The notes under the pieces are model-generated. The model saw only the letters and a list, made by a program, of their open reading frames with translations. It did not search any database and was not told the origin of the DNA. A stretch of 39,422 nucleotides of DNA from Desulfosporosinus nitroreducens (lineage in GTDB: Bacteria > Bacillota > Desulfitobacteriia > Desulfitobacteriales > Desulfitobacteriaceae), in contig NZ_JAMHFY010000036.1 of NCBI RefSeq assembly GCF_023897015.1, forward strand, positions 1-39,422, written 5' to 3'. Within the stretch, counting starts at the first letter, position 1, and each line of letters begins with the position of its first letter. Positions 23,345 through 31,400 of the stretch are shown one piece after another. The translations under genes were made by a program, and so were the position numbers.

Positions 23345-24104
23345 GGCGCCCACCGCCTGTGGCCATGGTGGTCAGGGTATCGGAGATCTTCTGGTACATG
23401 GCTTCATCCGACATTCCGGCTTTATAAAGCTGGTGGAAGACCTCACCATCCTTAATAAACAGTACCCGTTGGGCATGGCTGGCCGCTTTCACGCTGTGGG
23501 TCACCATTAACAGAGTCTGCCCCTCCTGATTGATTTCTTTAAACAGGCGGAGCAAGCCCTCAGCGGCCTGGGAGTCCAGGGAGCCGGTGGGTTCATCCGC
23601 TAGAATCAGCTGGGGTTTGGTAATCAGGGCGCGGGCTACGGCACAGCGCTGCTTCTGCCCTCCCGACACTTCATAAGGATATTTGGCCAGGATATCACCG
23701 ATGCCCAGCTTGCGGGCAATGGGCTCCAGCCGCCGGCTCATCTCCTCATAGGACTTGCCGGACAGCACCAGGGGCAGGAAAATGTTATCCTGCAAGGAGA
23801 AGGTATCCAGCAGATTAAAATCCTGAAACACAAAGCCGAGATTTTCCCGGCGGAAGGCGGAAATCTCCTTTTCCTTAATGGTGCTGAGCCCTTTCCCCTT
23901 GAGCAGCACCTCACCACTGGTGGGTTTGTCCAGGGAGGCCAGAATATTGAGCAAGGTCGTTTTCCCTGACCCCGATTCACCCATGATCGCTGCATATTCA
24001 CCCTCCTCTACGGAGAAGGACACATTGGCTAAGGCCTGAACAGGGCTGCCGCCAAAGCGGGTAGTATAGACTTTTTTAAGATTATTCACCTCGAGAATAG
24101 TCAT
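23337..24104 (-). CDS. BceA-type ABC transporter ATPase
   Basis: This 255-residue ATPase of the MacB/BceA group has [19 protein letters not shown] (Walker A), [17 protein letters not shown] (Q-loop), [17 protein letters not shown] (signature), [13 protein letters not shown] (Walker B) and MVTHSVKAA (H-loop). A perfect AAAGGAGG ribosome binding site precedes ATG. It overlaps the permease gene. A promoter with a long inverted repeat lies directly upstream, as expected for control by the BceR-type regulator encoded 5.5 kb away on the same strand. Confidence 0.95.
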   Translation of the reverse strand: MTILEVNNLKKVYTTRFGGSPVQALANVSFSVEEGEYAAIMGESGSGKTTLLNILASLDKPTSGEVLLKGKGLSTIKEKEISAFRRENLGFVFQDFNLLDTFSLQDNIFLPLVLSGKSYEEMSRRLEPIARKLGIGDILAKYPYEVSGGQKQRCAVARALITKPQLILADEPTGSLDSQAAEGLLRLFKEINQEGQTLLMVTHSVKAASHAQRVLFIKDGEVFHQLYKAGMSDEAMYQKISDTLTTMATGGGRHE

Positions 24105-24135
24105 GAAAAAAGAACCTCCTTTGCTGAGTAGGTTC

Positions 24136-24191
24136 AGTATAGCAAAACTGGAAAATGCCCTGCCATAACTTTGGCTTACATTTTCCAGTTT
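24136..24191 (-). promoter_or_regulatory. Putative BceR-controlled promoter and operator
   Basis: AAACTGGAAAATG (24145-24157) and its exact complement (24179-24191) form a 13-bp inverted repeat with a 21-nt spacer. On the minus strand TATACT (24136-24141) follows as a -10, with no good -35, as in activator-dependent promoters. The ATPase gene starts about 32 bp further on. Confidence 0.55.
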
Positions 24192-24225
24192 AAGCTTACC
24201 CTTTTGTAAGGTAGATTATATTTCA

Positions 24226-24774
24226 CTAAATGGCCTTTCCTGCTTCATAAGCTTTAGATAAGAGTTCTTGATTATTAGCTGCAGTGCTGGGGTCAGTGCC
24301 GCCGGTTTGTAAAATGGTATTAACTACATTCAAACCAAACATCTTAAACATAGCTTCATAGCTCTGAAAGGATGTCTGAAAAGCCTGGGCGTTGGGATTA
24401 CCTTGGGAATAAACCATAATCAGGCTTTTAGCAGCATACCTGGGCTTATGGTTTTCATCGAACAAGCCGCAGAGCCTATCCCACAACAATTTCATTTGAG
24501 CTGTAATCTGCCAAAGATAGACGGGGGATCCAAAAACCACAACATCGGCATCGATAATATGTTTGAACATATTCTGAAAATCATCTTGCATGACGCAGTT
24601 TCCGGTTTTGCGACAAGCTAAACAGCCTTTGCAGGGTTTAAGATTCATATCATACAGATCAAAAATAGTTGTTTCGGCCCCAGCCTCTTGTGCTCCACGA
24701 ATAACTTCTTTAACAAGGGTGACCGTGTTGCCATTTTTTCTTGGACTCCCCATAAAAGCGACCACTTTTTTCAT
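24226..24774 (-). CDS. Flavodoxin-fold (iron-sulfur?) flavoprotein
   Basis: I chose ATG at 24772-24774, after GGAGGGAA. The 182-residue protein is of the NADPH-dependent FMN reductase family: FMGSPRKNGNTVTLVKEV is the FMN phosphate loop and VVFGSPVYLWQITAQMK the flavin-contacting segment. CKGCLACRKTGNC (about residues 48-60) has the compact C-x2-C-x2-C-x5-C spacing of iron-sulfur flavoproteins (Isf), so it may hold a 4Fe-4S cluster and pass electrons. It lies between the exporter and the BceA gene on the same strand. The reaction partner is unknown. Confidence 0.85.
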   Translation of the reverse strand: MKKVVAFMGSPRKNGNTVTLVKEVIRGAQEAGAETTIFDLYDMNLKPCKGCLACRKTGNCVMQDDFQNMFKHIIDADVVVFGSPVYLWQITAQMKLLWDRLCGLFDENHKPRYAAKSLIMVYSQGNPNAQAFQTSFQSYEAMFKMFGLNVVNTILQTGGTDPSTAANNQELLSKAYEAGKAI

Positions 24775-24983
24775 GCTGTAATTCCCTCCGTAAACCATTA
24801 TTTTAGGATTATTTTACCCACATGTGAAACTCTTAATTAGTTGACTCTCTGCTATATGCTAATTCCACTAATACCCTTCTATTTCCTGCTAATGTGAGGC
24901 CCTATTTCCGCAAAGTCCTGCAGCTCCTCTATAGTGTCTAAAATCCCAGATCTCGCCTCACGGCAAGCACCCCTGTCCTATTC

Positions 24984-26729
24984 TTATTCTTTTTCTTTAC
25001 TCCCATGCTGCAGTATAAACATCTTATAATATAACCCTTCTTGAGCCAAAAGTTCGGCATGAGTTCCTCTCTCCACAATTTTGCCATGGTGAAGGACTAA
25101 AATCAGGTCGGCATCCTGAATGGTTGAAAGCCGGTGAGCAATAGCGATAGTTGTCCGGCCTTGGCGCATCTTTCTTAAAGCGTTTTGGATAGCTTCCTCT
25201 GTTTCCGTATCCACGTTGGCTGTTGCTTCATCTAAGACAAGTATCTTGGGATTGCCGGCCATAGTACGAGCAAAACAGATAAGTTGGCGCTGTCCGCTGG
25301 ATAACGTTGTCCCCCGTTCTCCCATCGGCTCTTTAAGTCCCAGGGGCAGCCTGCCAATAAAGTCTTCGGCCTGAACAAAAGAAACAGCTTCCCGAACTTT
25401 CTTTTCTGTAATCTCAGATCTGGCCAAGGCAATATTACTGGAAATAGTACCTACGAATAAGAAGGGATCTTGGGCTACCAGCCCTACTTTTGAGCGCAGC
25501 TCCTGATGGGAGTGCCGGGAAAGGGAAACTCCATCAATAAGGATTTCTCCTTGAGTGACCGGATAGAAGCCCATGAGCAGGTTAGCAATGGTACTCTTAC
25601 CGCTGCCCGTATGCCCGACTAAGGCGACAGTTTGACCCGGGTAGGCGGTGAAGCTGATTGATTTTAAGACCTTTGCCCCCTTGTCGCCATCATAAGAGAA
25701 ACTGACATCGTTAAATTCAATTTTTCCCTGACTGATCCCAGGAGAATCCACAGAGCTGCCCTTGGGAGCTATGCGCCGGTCATCCAATAATTCAAAAACC
25801 CGCTCGGCAGCAACGAAAGATTGTTGGAATTGGGTCAAACGCTCCATCATCATGTTGACAGGTTCAAAGAAACGGTCCAGGTAGTTGATAAAAGCGTAAA
25901 GCACCCCTATTTCAATGGGCTCCGTCAAAGATTGGAACCCAAAGTAATTTAAAACCATGACTAAGGCCAAGGTATAGATCAGGTCAACCGCCGGCCGGAC
26001 AAAAAGGCCTTCTAAACGAATATTAACCATCTCTTCCCGATAGTAATTATTGCTGATGGTCTGAAATTCCCGGCGAAAGCGCTTCTCCTGGCGCAGAGCC
26101 TGGATGATATTCATTCCCTGGACGGATTCATTCAGTTTGGCATTAAGATGACTAAGTTCCTGGCGCAACCTTCGGTAAACCTTGGTACTTACTTTGCGGT
26201 AGGAAATCATCAGGATGATAATCATCGGCAGCAAGATCAGACAAAAACAAGCTAAACGAACATCTAAATAAAACATAGCCACAAAAACACCCAGCATGAA
26301 AACCATATTCTGGACAAAGGCCGCTAAAACCCCTACAAACAGCTCTTTAATGGCTTCCGTATCATTGGTTATGCGCGAAATTAAGGCACCGGCAGGAGTA
26401 TTATCGAAAACCTTAAACTCCAGGTTTTGTACATGAGAGAAAACATCAATTCGCAGCTGCCGGACGATTTTCAGGGCAATTTCGTTAAAGCTGACTAATT
26501 GATAATAGTGTAATATTGCCGACAGTATGTTCAGCCCCAGATAGCTTGAGGCGAGAATGATCAAGGCCCCCCGGTCAAAGGAGCGGGGAACTAAGTGCTG
26601 ATCGAGAAAAACCTTAACCAGAACAGGACCTATAACATCGGCAAAGGTAGCCAGGATCAGAATAAACGAAGCCCAGGTCAAGGCTTTTTGATGAGGGATA
26701 AGATAGTTCAGTAAGCGTCGGATCACCAT
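24984..26729 (-). CDS. ABC exporter subunit, BmrD/YheH-like
   Basis: This 581-residue half-transporter has six membrane helices in the first 310 residues, then a nucleotide-binding domain with GHTGSGKSTIANLL, LSSGQRQLICFAR (signature with Ser in place of the first Gly), ILVLDEATANVDTETE and AIAHRLST. The Walker B Glu is present, so this subunit contributes the consensus Walker B. Together with the preceding gene it forms a heterodimer of the BmrCD/YheHI and LmrCD type, exporting drugs or lipids. ATG follows GGGGAGGAGC and starts 2 bp after the partner gene. Confidence 0.92.
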   Translation of the reverse strand: MVIRRLLNYLIPHQKALTWASFILILATFADVIGPVLVKVFLDQHLVPRSFDRGALIILASSYLGLNILSAILHYYQLVSFNEIALKIVRQLRIDVFSHVQNLEFKVFDNTPAGALISRITNDTEAIKELFVGVLAAFVQNMVFMLGVFVAMFYLDVRLACFCLILLPMIIILMISYRKVSTKVYRRLRQELSHLNAKLNESVQGMNIIQALRQEKRFRREFQTISNNYYREEMVNIRLEGLFVRPAVDLIYTLALVMVLNYFGFQSLTEPIEIGVLYAFINYLDRFFEPVNMMMERLTQFQQSFVAAERVFELLDDRRIAPKGSSVDSPGISQGKIEFNDVSFSYDGDKGAKVLKSISFTAYPGQTVALVGHTGSGKSTIANLLMGFYPVTQGEILIDGVSLSRHSHQELRSKVGLVAQDPFLFVGTISSNIALARSEITEKKVREAVSFVQAEDFIGRLPLGLKEPMGERGTTLSSGQRQLICFARTMAGNPKILVLDEATANVDTETEEAIQNALRKMRQGRTTIAIAHRLSTIQDADLILVLHHGKIVERGTHAELLAQEGLYYKMFILQHGSKEKE

Positions 26730-26730
26730 C

Positions 26731-28485
26731 TCAATGCTCCTCCCCCTCTGCTAGCAAGGATTCCAACTGCTGCCTTCGATAGGTGGCGGCATACCAGCCC
26801 TTAAGAGCCATCAGCTCCCTATGGGAACCTTGTTCCGTGATTTGTCCGTCTTTAAGCACAATGATTAGGTCTGCTTTTTCCACAGCGCTAAGGCGATGAG
26901 AGGATATAAAGGTGGTTTTTTGGACCCGCATTTTCCCCAGGCTCTCTAAAATCGTTTTCTCCGTTTTCGCATCAACTGCAGATAATGAGTCGTCTAAAAT
27001 GAGAATTTCCGGTTCCAGCAAAAGGGCCCGGGCAATAGATATCCTCTGCTTCTGCCCTCCTGAAAGTGTGACCCCTCGGTCACCAACCAAGGTGCCATAC
27101 CCCTCGGGAAAACTCAGCACATCTGCGTGGATGTCGGCTATTTCTGCTGCCTGATGAATTTCCTCTATGGAGGCCTCCGGTTTGCCTAAGGCAATATTTT
27201 CAGCAATGGTCGTGGAGAAAAGAAAACTATCTTGAGGCACATAACCTATTTTACTGCGCAAAGATTCCAGGGTTACATCGTAAATCGACGTGCTGCCTAT
27301 TTGCAGATCTCCCTGGTTAAGGTCAAACTCCCGCGGAAGCTGGCGCAGAAAGGTTGTCTTCCCGCTCCCTGTTTTACCGACAATCCCCAGGGTTTGCCCC
27401 TGCTCCACCCGGACATTGATATTTTGCAAAACGGGTGTATTGCTTTCGGGATACGTAAAAGAAGCTCCTTTATAGATGACATCACCATTGTTGAAGCAGG
27501 TAAGGGCCTCCTCCTTTTCCTGGATTGTTTGCTTAATCTTCAATAACTTCTCTATTCGGTCATAGGAGGCTCTGCCCCGTTCAAGAATGTTGAACAGCCA
27601 GCCGAAAGCGAGCATGGGCCAGATAAATTGGCCTAAATAGATGGTAAACTGAGTCAGCTGCCCAAAGGTTAATTTTCCATGAATCACGTCAATTGAGCCA
27701 AAAATAAGGGCCAGAAAAAAAGAAAGCCCAATAATCAGCTGGATTGTCGGGTCAAAGAGGGCATCTACTTTGGCAACAGCCAGGTTCTTCGCCGCCACAT
27801 CCTCGGATAACCCGCGAAAAGCTTCTAATTCTGCCTCTTCTTTTCCGAAGGCTTTGACAACTCTCATCCCATTAATGTTTTCCAGCACTTTATTGTTAAG
27901 ATCAGAAAAGGCGGCTTGGGCATGGTGAAACCGGTTGTGCAGCATTGTCCCATAACGGCTGGTAGACCAAGCCATCAGGGGCATTGGCAAGAGGGCAATA
28001 AGGGTTAGTTTCCAACTGATAAATACAGCCATTGATAAAACCACTAACCCCCCGGTTGTTATGGAGTCCACAAAAGTCAAGACCCCCATGCCGGCAGTCA
28101 TTTCAACGGCTTGGATGTCATTGGTGGCATGAGCCATTAAATCACCGGTGCGATGCTTTTGATAAAATTGCGGGGACATCAGGGTAAAGTGATCAAAAAG
28201 CTGCTTTCTAAGCAACCTGCTTAAACGGCTTGCCGCCCCAAATATCATTAACCGCCAGGAAAAGCGCAAAGCATAAACGGCCAAACCTATCCCGGCAAGG
28301 ATCAGCGTCCAATAAAGCAAGGATTCCGACCTTAGGGCCCCGCGGCTGACTTCATCAACAATAACACGAACAACATAGGGAGGTAATAAATTTAGCAAGG
28401 CGACCAGGACTAAGACAATGATCCCTAAGATATAGCCCTTTTTCTCCTGCTTAAAAAACCACATAAGATCTTTAAAAAGAAGCAA
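26731..28485 (-). CDS. ABC exporter subunit, BmrC/YheI-like (degenerate site)
   Basis: This 584-residue partner has six membrane helices (LGIIVLVLVALLNLL, and others to about 310), GKTGSGKTTFLRQL, LSGGQKQRISIAR and ILDDSLSAVDAKTEK. Asp replaces the catalytic Glu after Walker B (LDD), as in BmrC and LmrC, giving the asymmetric ATP sites of this family. The start is TTG at 28483-28485 with AAGGAG about 10 nt before. It begins a two-gene unit with the BmrD-like gene. The transported compound is not shown, but its neighbours suggest antibiotic or cell-envelope stress. Confidence 0.92.
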   Translation of the reverse strand: MLLFKDLMWFFKQEKKGYILGIIVLVLVALLNLLPPYVVRVIVDEVSRGALRSESLLYWTLILAGIGLAVYALRFSWRLMIFGAASRLSRLLRKQLFDHFTLMSPQFYQKHRTGDLMAHATNDIQAVEMTAGMGVLTFVDSITTGGLVVLSMAVFISWKLTLIALLPMPLMAWSTSRYGTMLHNRFHHAQAAFSDLNNKVLENINGMRVVKAFGKEEAELEAFRGLSEDVAAKNLAVAKVDALFDPTIQLIIGLSFFLALIFGSIDVIHGKLTFGQLTQFTIYLGQFIWPMLAFGWLFNILERGRASYDRIEKLLKIKQTIQEKEEALTCFNNGDVIYKGASFTYPESNTPVLQNINVRVEQGQTLGIVGKTGSGKTTFLRQLPREFDLNQGDLQIGSTSIYDVTLESLRSKIGYVPQDSFLFSTTIAENIALGKPEASIEEIHQAAEIADIHADVLSFPEGYGTLVGDRGVTLSGGQKQRISIARALLLEPEILILDDSLSAVDAKTEKTILESLGKMRVQKTTFISSHRLSAVEKADLIIVLKDGQITEQGSHRELMALKGWYAATYRRQQLESLLAEGEEH

Positions 28486-28613
28486 ATAGTCTCAGCTCCT
28501 TATTTCAATTGGTATCAGCTTCCACATCATCTTTTGGATAGGCCTATTCGACTACTCATCTTTTCAATCAAAACCGACTTATTTTTGACAAGCTACCCCA
28601 GTGCCCTTTAGAT

Positions 28614-29660
28614 TCACTCCATCACCATATCCACCGTATCCAGGCCGATCTTCACTTTCGTGCCCTTGCCCGGCTCCGCTTCGATCACCATGGTGTGGGA
28701 CAGCTGGGTCAGGATCCGCTTGCACAGATAGAGACCGATCCCTGTGGACTTTTTATCCCTTCGGCCGTTATAACCGGTAAAGCCTTTTTCAAAGACACGA
28801 GGCAGGTCTTCCCCGGCAATGCCTATCCCTGTATCGGCGATCACCAAGGTTTTGGCATCGTCCCTTTCCAGATAAATGGAGATCTTCCCCCGGTTGGTGT
28901 ACTTCAAAGCATTGGACAAGATCTGCTCAATGACAAACACCAGCCATTTTTCATCCGTCAGCACGTCACAGTTCAGCTGGGAGAAATCCAGGCTGATCTT
29001 CTTACGGATAAACATCTTGGCATATTTGCGCACCGCCTGCCGGACGATATCATCCAAAGCATAGCGTTTCAGCACAAAATCGGAGGAAGGGCTCTCCAGC
29101 CGCAGGTATTGGAGCACCATTTCCACATACTGTTCAATTTTAAACAGCTCCATGGCCAGCTCCCTGTTCTGCTCCATACTCTGAGCAGTACTCCCATCGT
29201 CCTCCGCCGAGGGGAGGGACTGGAGGAGGAGGCCCATGGCGGCGATAGGGGTTTTGATCTGATGGGCCCATAGGGTATAATAATCCACCAAATCCCTCCG
29301 CTCATTATCCGCCCGGGAAACCAGCCTGATCTTATCTCGGTAGAGGGCGGTGATCAGTTCCTGATACTCCTTTTCCAATAATCCCTTAGCCTCAGGGAGC
29401 CCTTCCAGGCTGAACATAATCTGTTTCTGCAAATCCCGGAGCACTCTGCAGCGTTGATAATAGCCATGGAAATCCGCCGTCAGGACCAGGAGAGCCAGGA
29501 CGGCACAGAGCAAAGCGGCATAAAGCACCGCTTCCGCCGGCAGTTGATACAGATAAAACACCAAGGCAAAGATACCGGCAAAGATGCAGTACAAAAGAAT
29601 TCCCCGGCTCTGCCCTCGGAGGTACTGCTTCCCCGCTGCCCCAAGGCTGATCTCTTTCAT
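28614..29660 (-). CDS. BceS-type intramembrane-sensing histidine kinase
   Basis: This 348-residue kinase has two membrane helices close together (about residues 22-62) with almost no extracytoplasmic loop, as in BceS. DYYTLWAHQIKTPIAAM is the H-box, ILSNALKYTNRG the N-box, IADTGIGIAGEDLPRVFEKG the G1/F region, and STGIGLYLCKRI the G2 box. Such kinases sense through a BceAB-type transporter, present here at 21347-24104. The start is 2 bp after the regulator stop. Part of this gene is echoed by the relic at 11170-11230. Confidence 0.95.
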   Translation of the reverse strand: MKEISLGAAGKQYLRGQSRGILLYCIFAGIFALVFYLYQLPAEAVLYAALLCAVLALLVLTADFHGYYQRCRVLRDLQKQIMFSLEGLPEAKGLLEKEYQELITALYRDKIRLVSRADNERRDLVDYYTLWAHQIKTPIAAMGLLLQSLPSAEDDGSTAQSMEQNRELAMELFKIEQYVEMVLQYLRLESPSSDFVLKRYALDDIVRQAVRKYAKMFIRKKISLDFSQLNCDVLTDEKWLVFVIEQILSNALKYTNRGKISIYLERDDAKTLVIADTGIGIAGEDLPRVFEKGFTGYNGRRDKKSTGIGLYLCKRILTQLSHTMVIEAEPGKGTKVKIGLDTVDMVME

Positions 29661-29661
29661 A

Positions 29662-30333
29662 TCACATCACCATATACCCTATCCCTTTTTTGGTCACAAT
29701 AAATCCGGCCAGCCCTGCCGCCTCTAATTTTTTGCGCAGCCGGGTCATGTTGACCGTCAGAGTGTTTTCGTCGATATAACTGTCCGTTTCCCACAGGCGG
29801 GCCATGATTGCTTCACGGCCCACGACCTTCCCTTTATTCTCCAGCAGCATTTTCAGGATCTTATAATCGTTCTTACTCAACTCGACCTTGCTGTCATTAT
29901 AGGTTAAGGAAGCATCGCTGGTATTAAGGATGGCTCCCCGGTGCTCCAACAAATCCGTCTGTCCGGCAAAATCATAGGTCCGGCGCAGCATGGCCTGCAC
30001 CTTGGCCGTTAAGACACTCAGGTCAAAAGGCTTGGCAATAAAATCATCACCGCCCATATTGATGGCCATGACGATATTCATATTATCGGCAGCGGAGGAA
30101 ATAAAGATGATCGGTACCTTGGACACCTTGCGGATCTCGCTGCACCAGTGGTAGCCATTGTAAAAAGGCAGTGAAATATCCAGGAGCACAAGCTGGGGAT
30201 TGAAAGAGATAAACAGAGACATCACCTGCTCGAAGTCGGTCACACATTCCCCTTCCCACCCCCAGGTCCCGATATGGTTTTTAATCGCTTTGGCAATGAC
30301 GGCATCGTCTTCAACAATCAGGATCTTATGCAT
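29662..30333 (-). CDS. BceR-type OmpR-family response regulator
   Basis: This 223-residue regulator has an N-terminal receiver domain with ILIVEDD acidic pocket, phospho-acceptor Asp in LVLLDISLP (about residue 52), FISSA switch and FIAKPFDLSVL with the conserved Lys. The C-terminal winged helix has VELSKNDYKILKMLLENKG and DENTLTVNMTRLRKKL. ATG follows AAAGGGAGGG. It is the first gene of the block and probably controls the inverted-repeat promoter before the BceA gene. Confidence 0.95.
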   Translation of the reverse strand: MHKILIVEDDAVIAKAIKNHIGTWGWEGECVTDFEQVMSLFISFNPQLVLLDISLPFYNGYHWCSEIRKVSKVPIIFISSAADNMNIVMAINMGGDDFIAKPFDLSVLTAKVQAMLRRTYDFAGQTDLLEHRGAILNTSDASLTYNDSKVELSKNDYKILKMLLENKGKVVGREAIMARLWETDSYIDENTLTVNMTRLRKKLEAAGLAGFIVTKKGIGYMVM

Positions 30334-30357
30334 GAAGCAGACCCTCCCTTTTCATGC

Positions 30358-30370
30358 TACTATTCTATCA
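30358..30370 (-). promoter_or_regulatory. Candidate promoter of BceRS genes
   Basis: On the minus strand TGATAGAATAGTA includes a -10-like TAGAAT, 25-30 bp before the regulator start. The identical 13-mer occurs at 11258-11270 in front of the relic of the same operon, so it predates the duplication. Confidence 0.45.
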
Positions 30371-31279
30371 CAATCCCTCAGTCCCGATAAGGAACATGCC
30401 GAGGATTACAAGAAGACCGCCCAACCACTGCTGGTAACCGGCGCTTTCGCCCAACACTGCAGTCGCCAGCAGCAGGGAAGTAAGCGGCATCATGCCTGAA
30501 AAAGCCGCAGCTGTGAACGCGCCGCAGCGCTTTATGCCAGAGTACCAGCAGATAAATGCCAGAGCTGTTACAAATACGCCATACCAAAGAAGAGCCGTCC
30601 ATTCCATAATGCCGATTCCGGCAAGTTCCTTCAGGGGATGCTCAAAGGAGGCCGGGATCAGGCAGAGAATCAGAGCAATTGCCGATACAATGGCGGTCTG
30701 AGCAAGAGGACTTGCTGGTTCTTTCAAGTCCGCCGCCGCCTTGACAGCGGAAATACGTGACAGCGTATTGAAGGCCGACTCACAAGCCGCCGCACAAAGT
30801 ATGAGCAGATTCCCGCCGATATGTTCTAAAGATAAACCCTTTCCCGGCGTTAATACTCCTTGAATGATCAGAATACCTCCCACAGTACAGAGTATTCCGG
30901 CAAGTTTTCTGCCGCTGACCGGCTCCCTTAATACAATCATAGCCAGCAGCGCTGTTATGGCCGGCGTCGCGCCGGTGAGTATGCCCGCTTCTCCGGAGCC
31001 GGTATAATGAAGACCCCATAGTAAAAACATACGGAACAGAAAAATACCGCATAAGGCCTGAAGTGACAAAAAGAGAAAATTGCGCAAGGACATTAATCGA
31101 AGATACCGGACAAGTTGTTTTCTGCATAATGGAAGCAAAAACACGAGGGCAAAAAACAGACTTACTGCCGTGATTGTAAATGTGCCCAGCTTTCCCGTAA
31201 CGAACCTGGCCGATATGACGCTGGTTCCTGCCAGGGAAAAAGCGCAAATCAAATATAATTTCCCGCTCAAACCATCCAT
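30368..31279 (-). CDS. EamA/DMT-family transporter
   Basis: I chose ATG at 31277-31279, after GGAGAG. The 303-residue protein has ten predicted membrane helices as two EamA repeats: LICAFSLAGTSVISARFVTG to GILTGATPAITALLAMIVLREPVSGRK, then GGNLLILCAAACESAFNTLS to LTSLLLATAVLGESAGYQQW. The repeated xATP/PLTSLLLAxxxLxE motif is typical of drug/metabolite transporters. It is divergent from a MocR-type regulator, which probably controls it. Substrate unknown; amino acids, vitamins or toxic metabolites are usual for the family. Confidence 0.9.
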   Translation of the reverse strand: MDGLSGKLYLICAFSLAGTSVISARFVTGKLGTFTITAVSLFFALVFLLPLCRKQLVRYLRLMSLRNFLFLSLQALCGIFLFRMFLLWGLHYTGSGEAGILTGATPAITALLAMIVLREPVSGRKLAGILCTVGGILIIQGVLTPGKGLSLEHIGGNLLILCAAACESAFNTLSRISAVKAAADLKEPASPLAQTAIVSAIALILCLIPASFEHPLKELAGIGIMEWTALLWYGVFVTALAFICWYSGIKRCGAFTAAAFSGMMPLTSLLLATAVLGESAGYQQWLGGLLVILGMFLIGTEGL

Positions 31280-31324
31280 TCTAACATCTCTCCAAAAATG
31301 CATTACATTCTTTTAACCTGATGG

Positions 31325-31390
31325 TATAATTCTACCCAGATCACTGGTTCTGTTAAAGAGCCAGTATAGAGCAGATTTTACGGAGCCAGT
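31325..31390. promoter_or_regulatory. MocR promoter with repeated operator half-sites
   Basis: An extended -10 (TGGTATAAT, TATAAT at 31325-31330) precedes the regulator gene. GAGCCAGT occurs at 31358-31365 and again at 31383-31390, 25 bp apart, and inverted as ACTGGTTC at 31343-31350. MocR/PdxR proteins bind direct repeats of this kind, so the sites could serve autoregulation and control of the divergent permease. Confidence 0.55.
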
Positions 31391-31400
31391 TGGAGGCATT

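Noticed and set aside
24880-24983. Minus-strand frame reading EARSGILDTIEELQDFAE after the exporter gene
   Set aside because: It is about 32 codons, with two stops before it and no start; too short to separate from chance.
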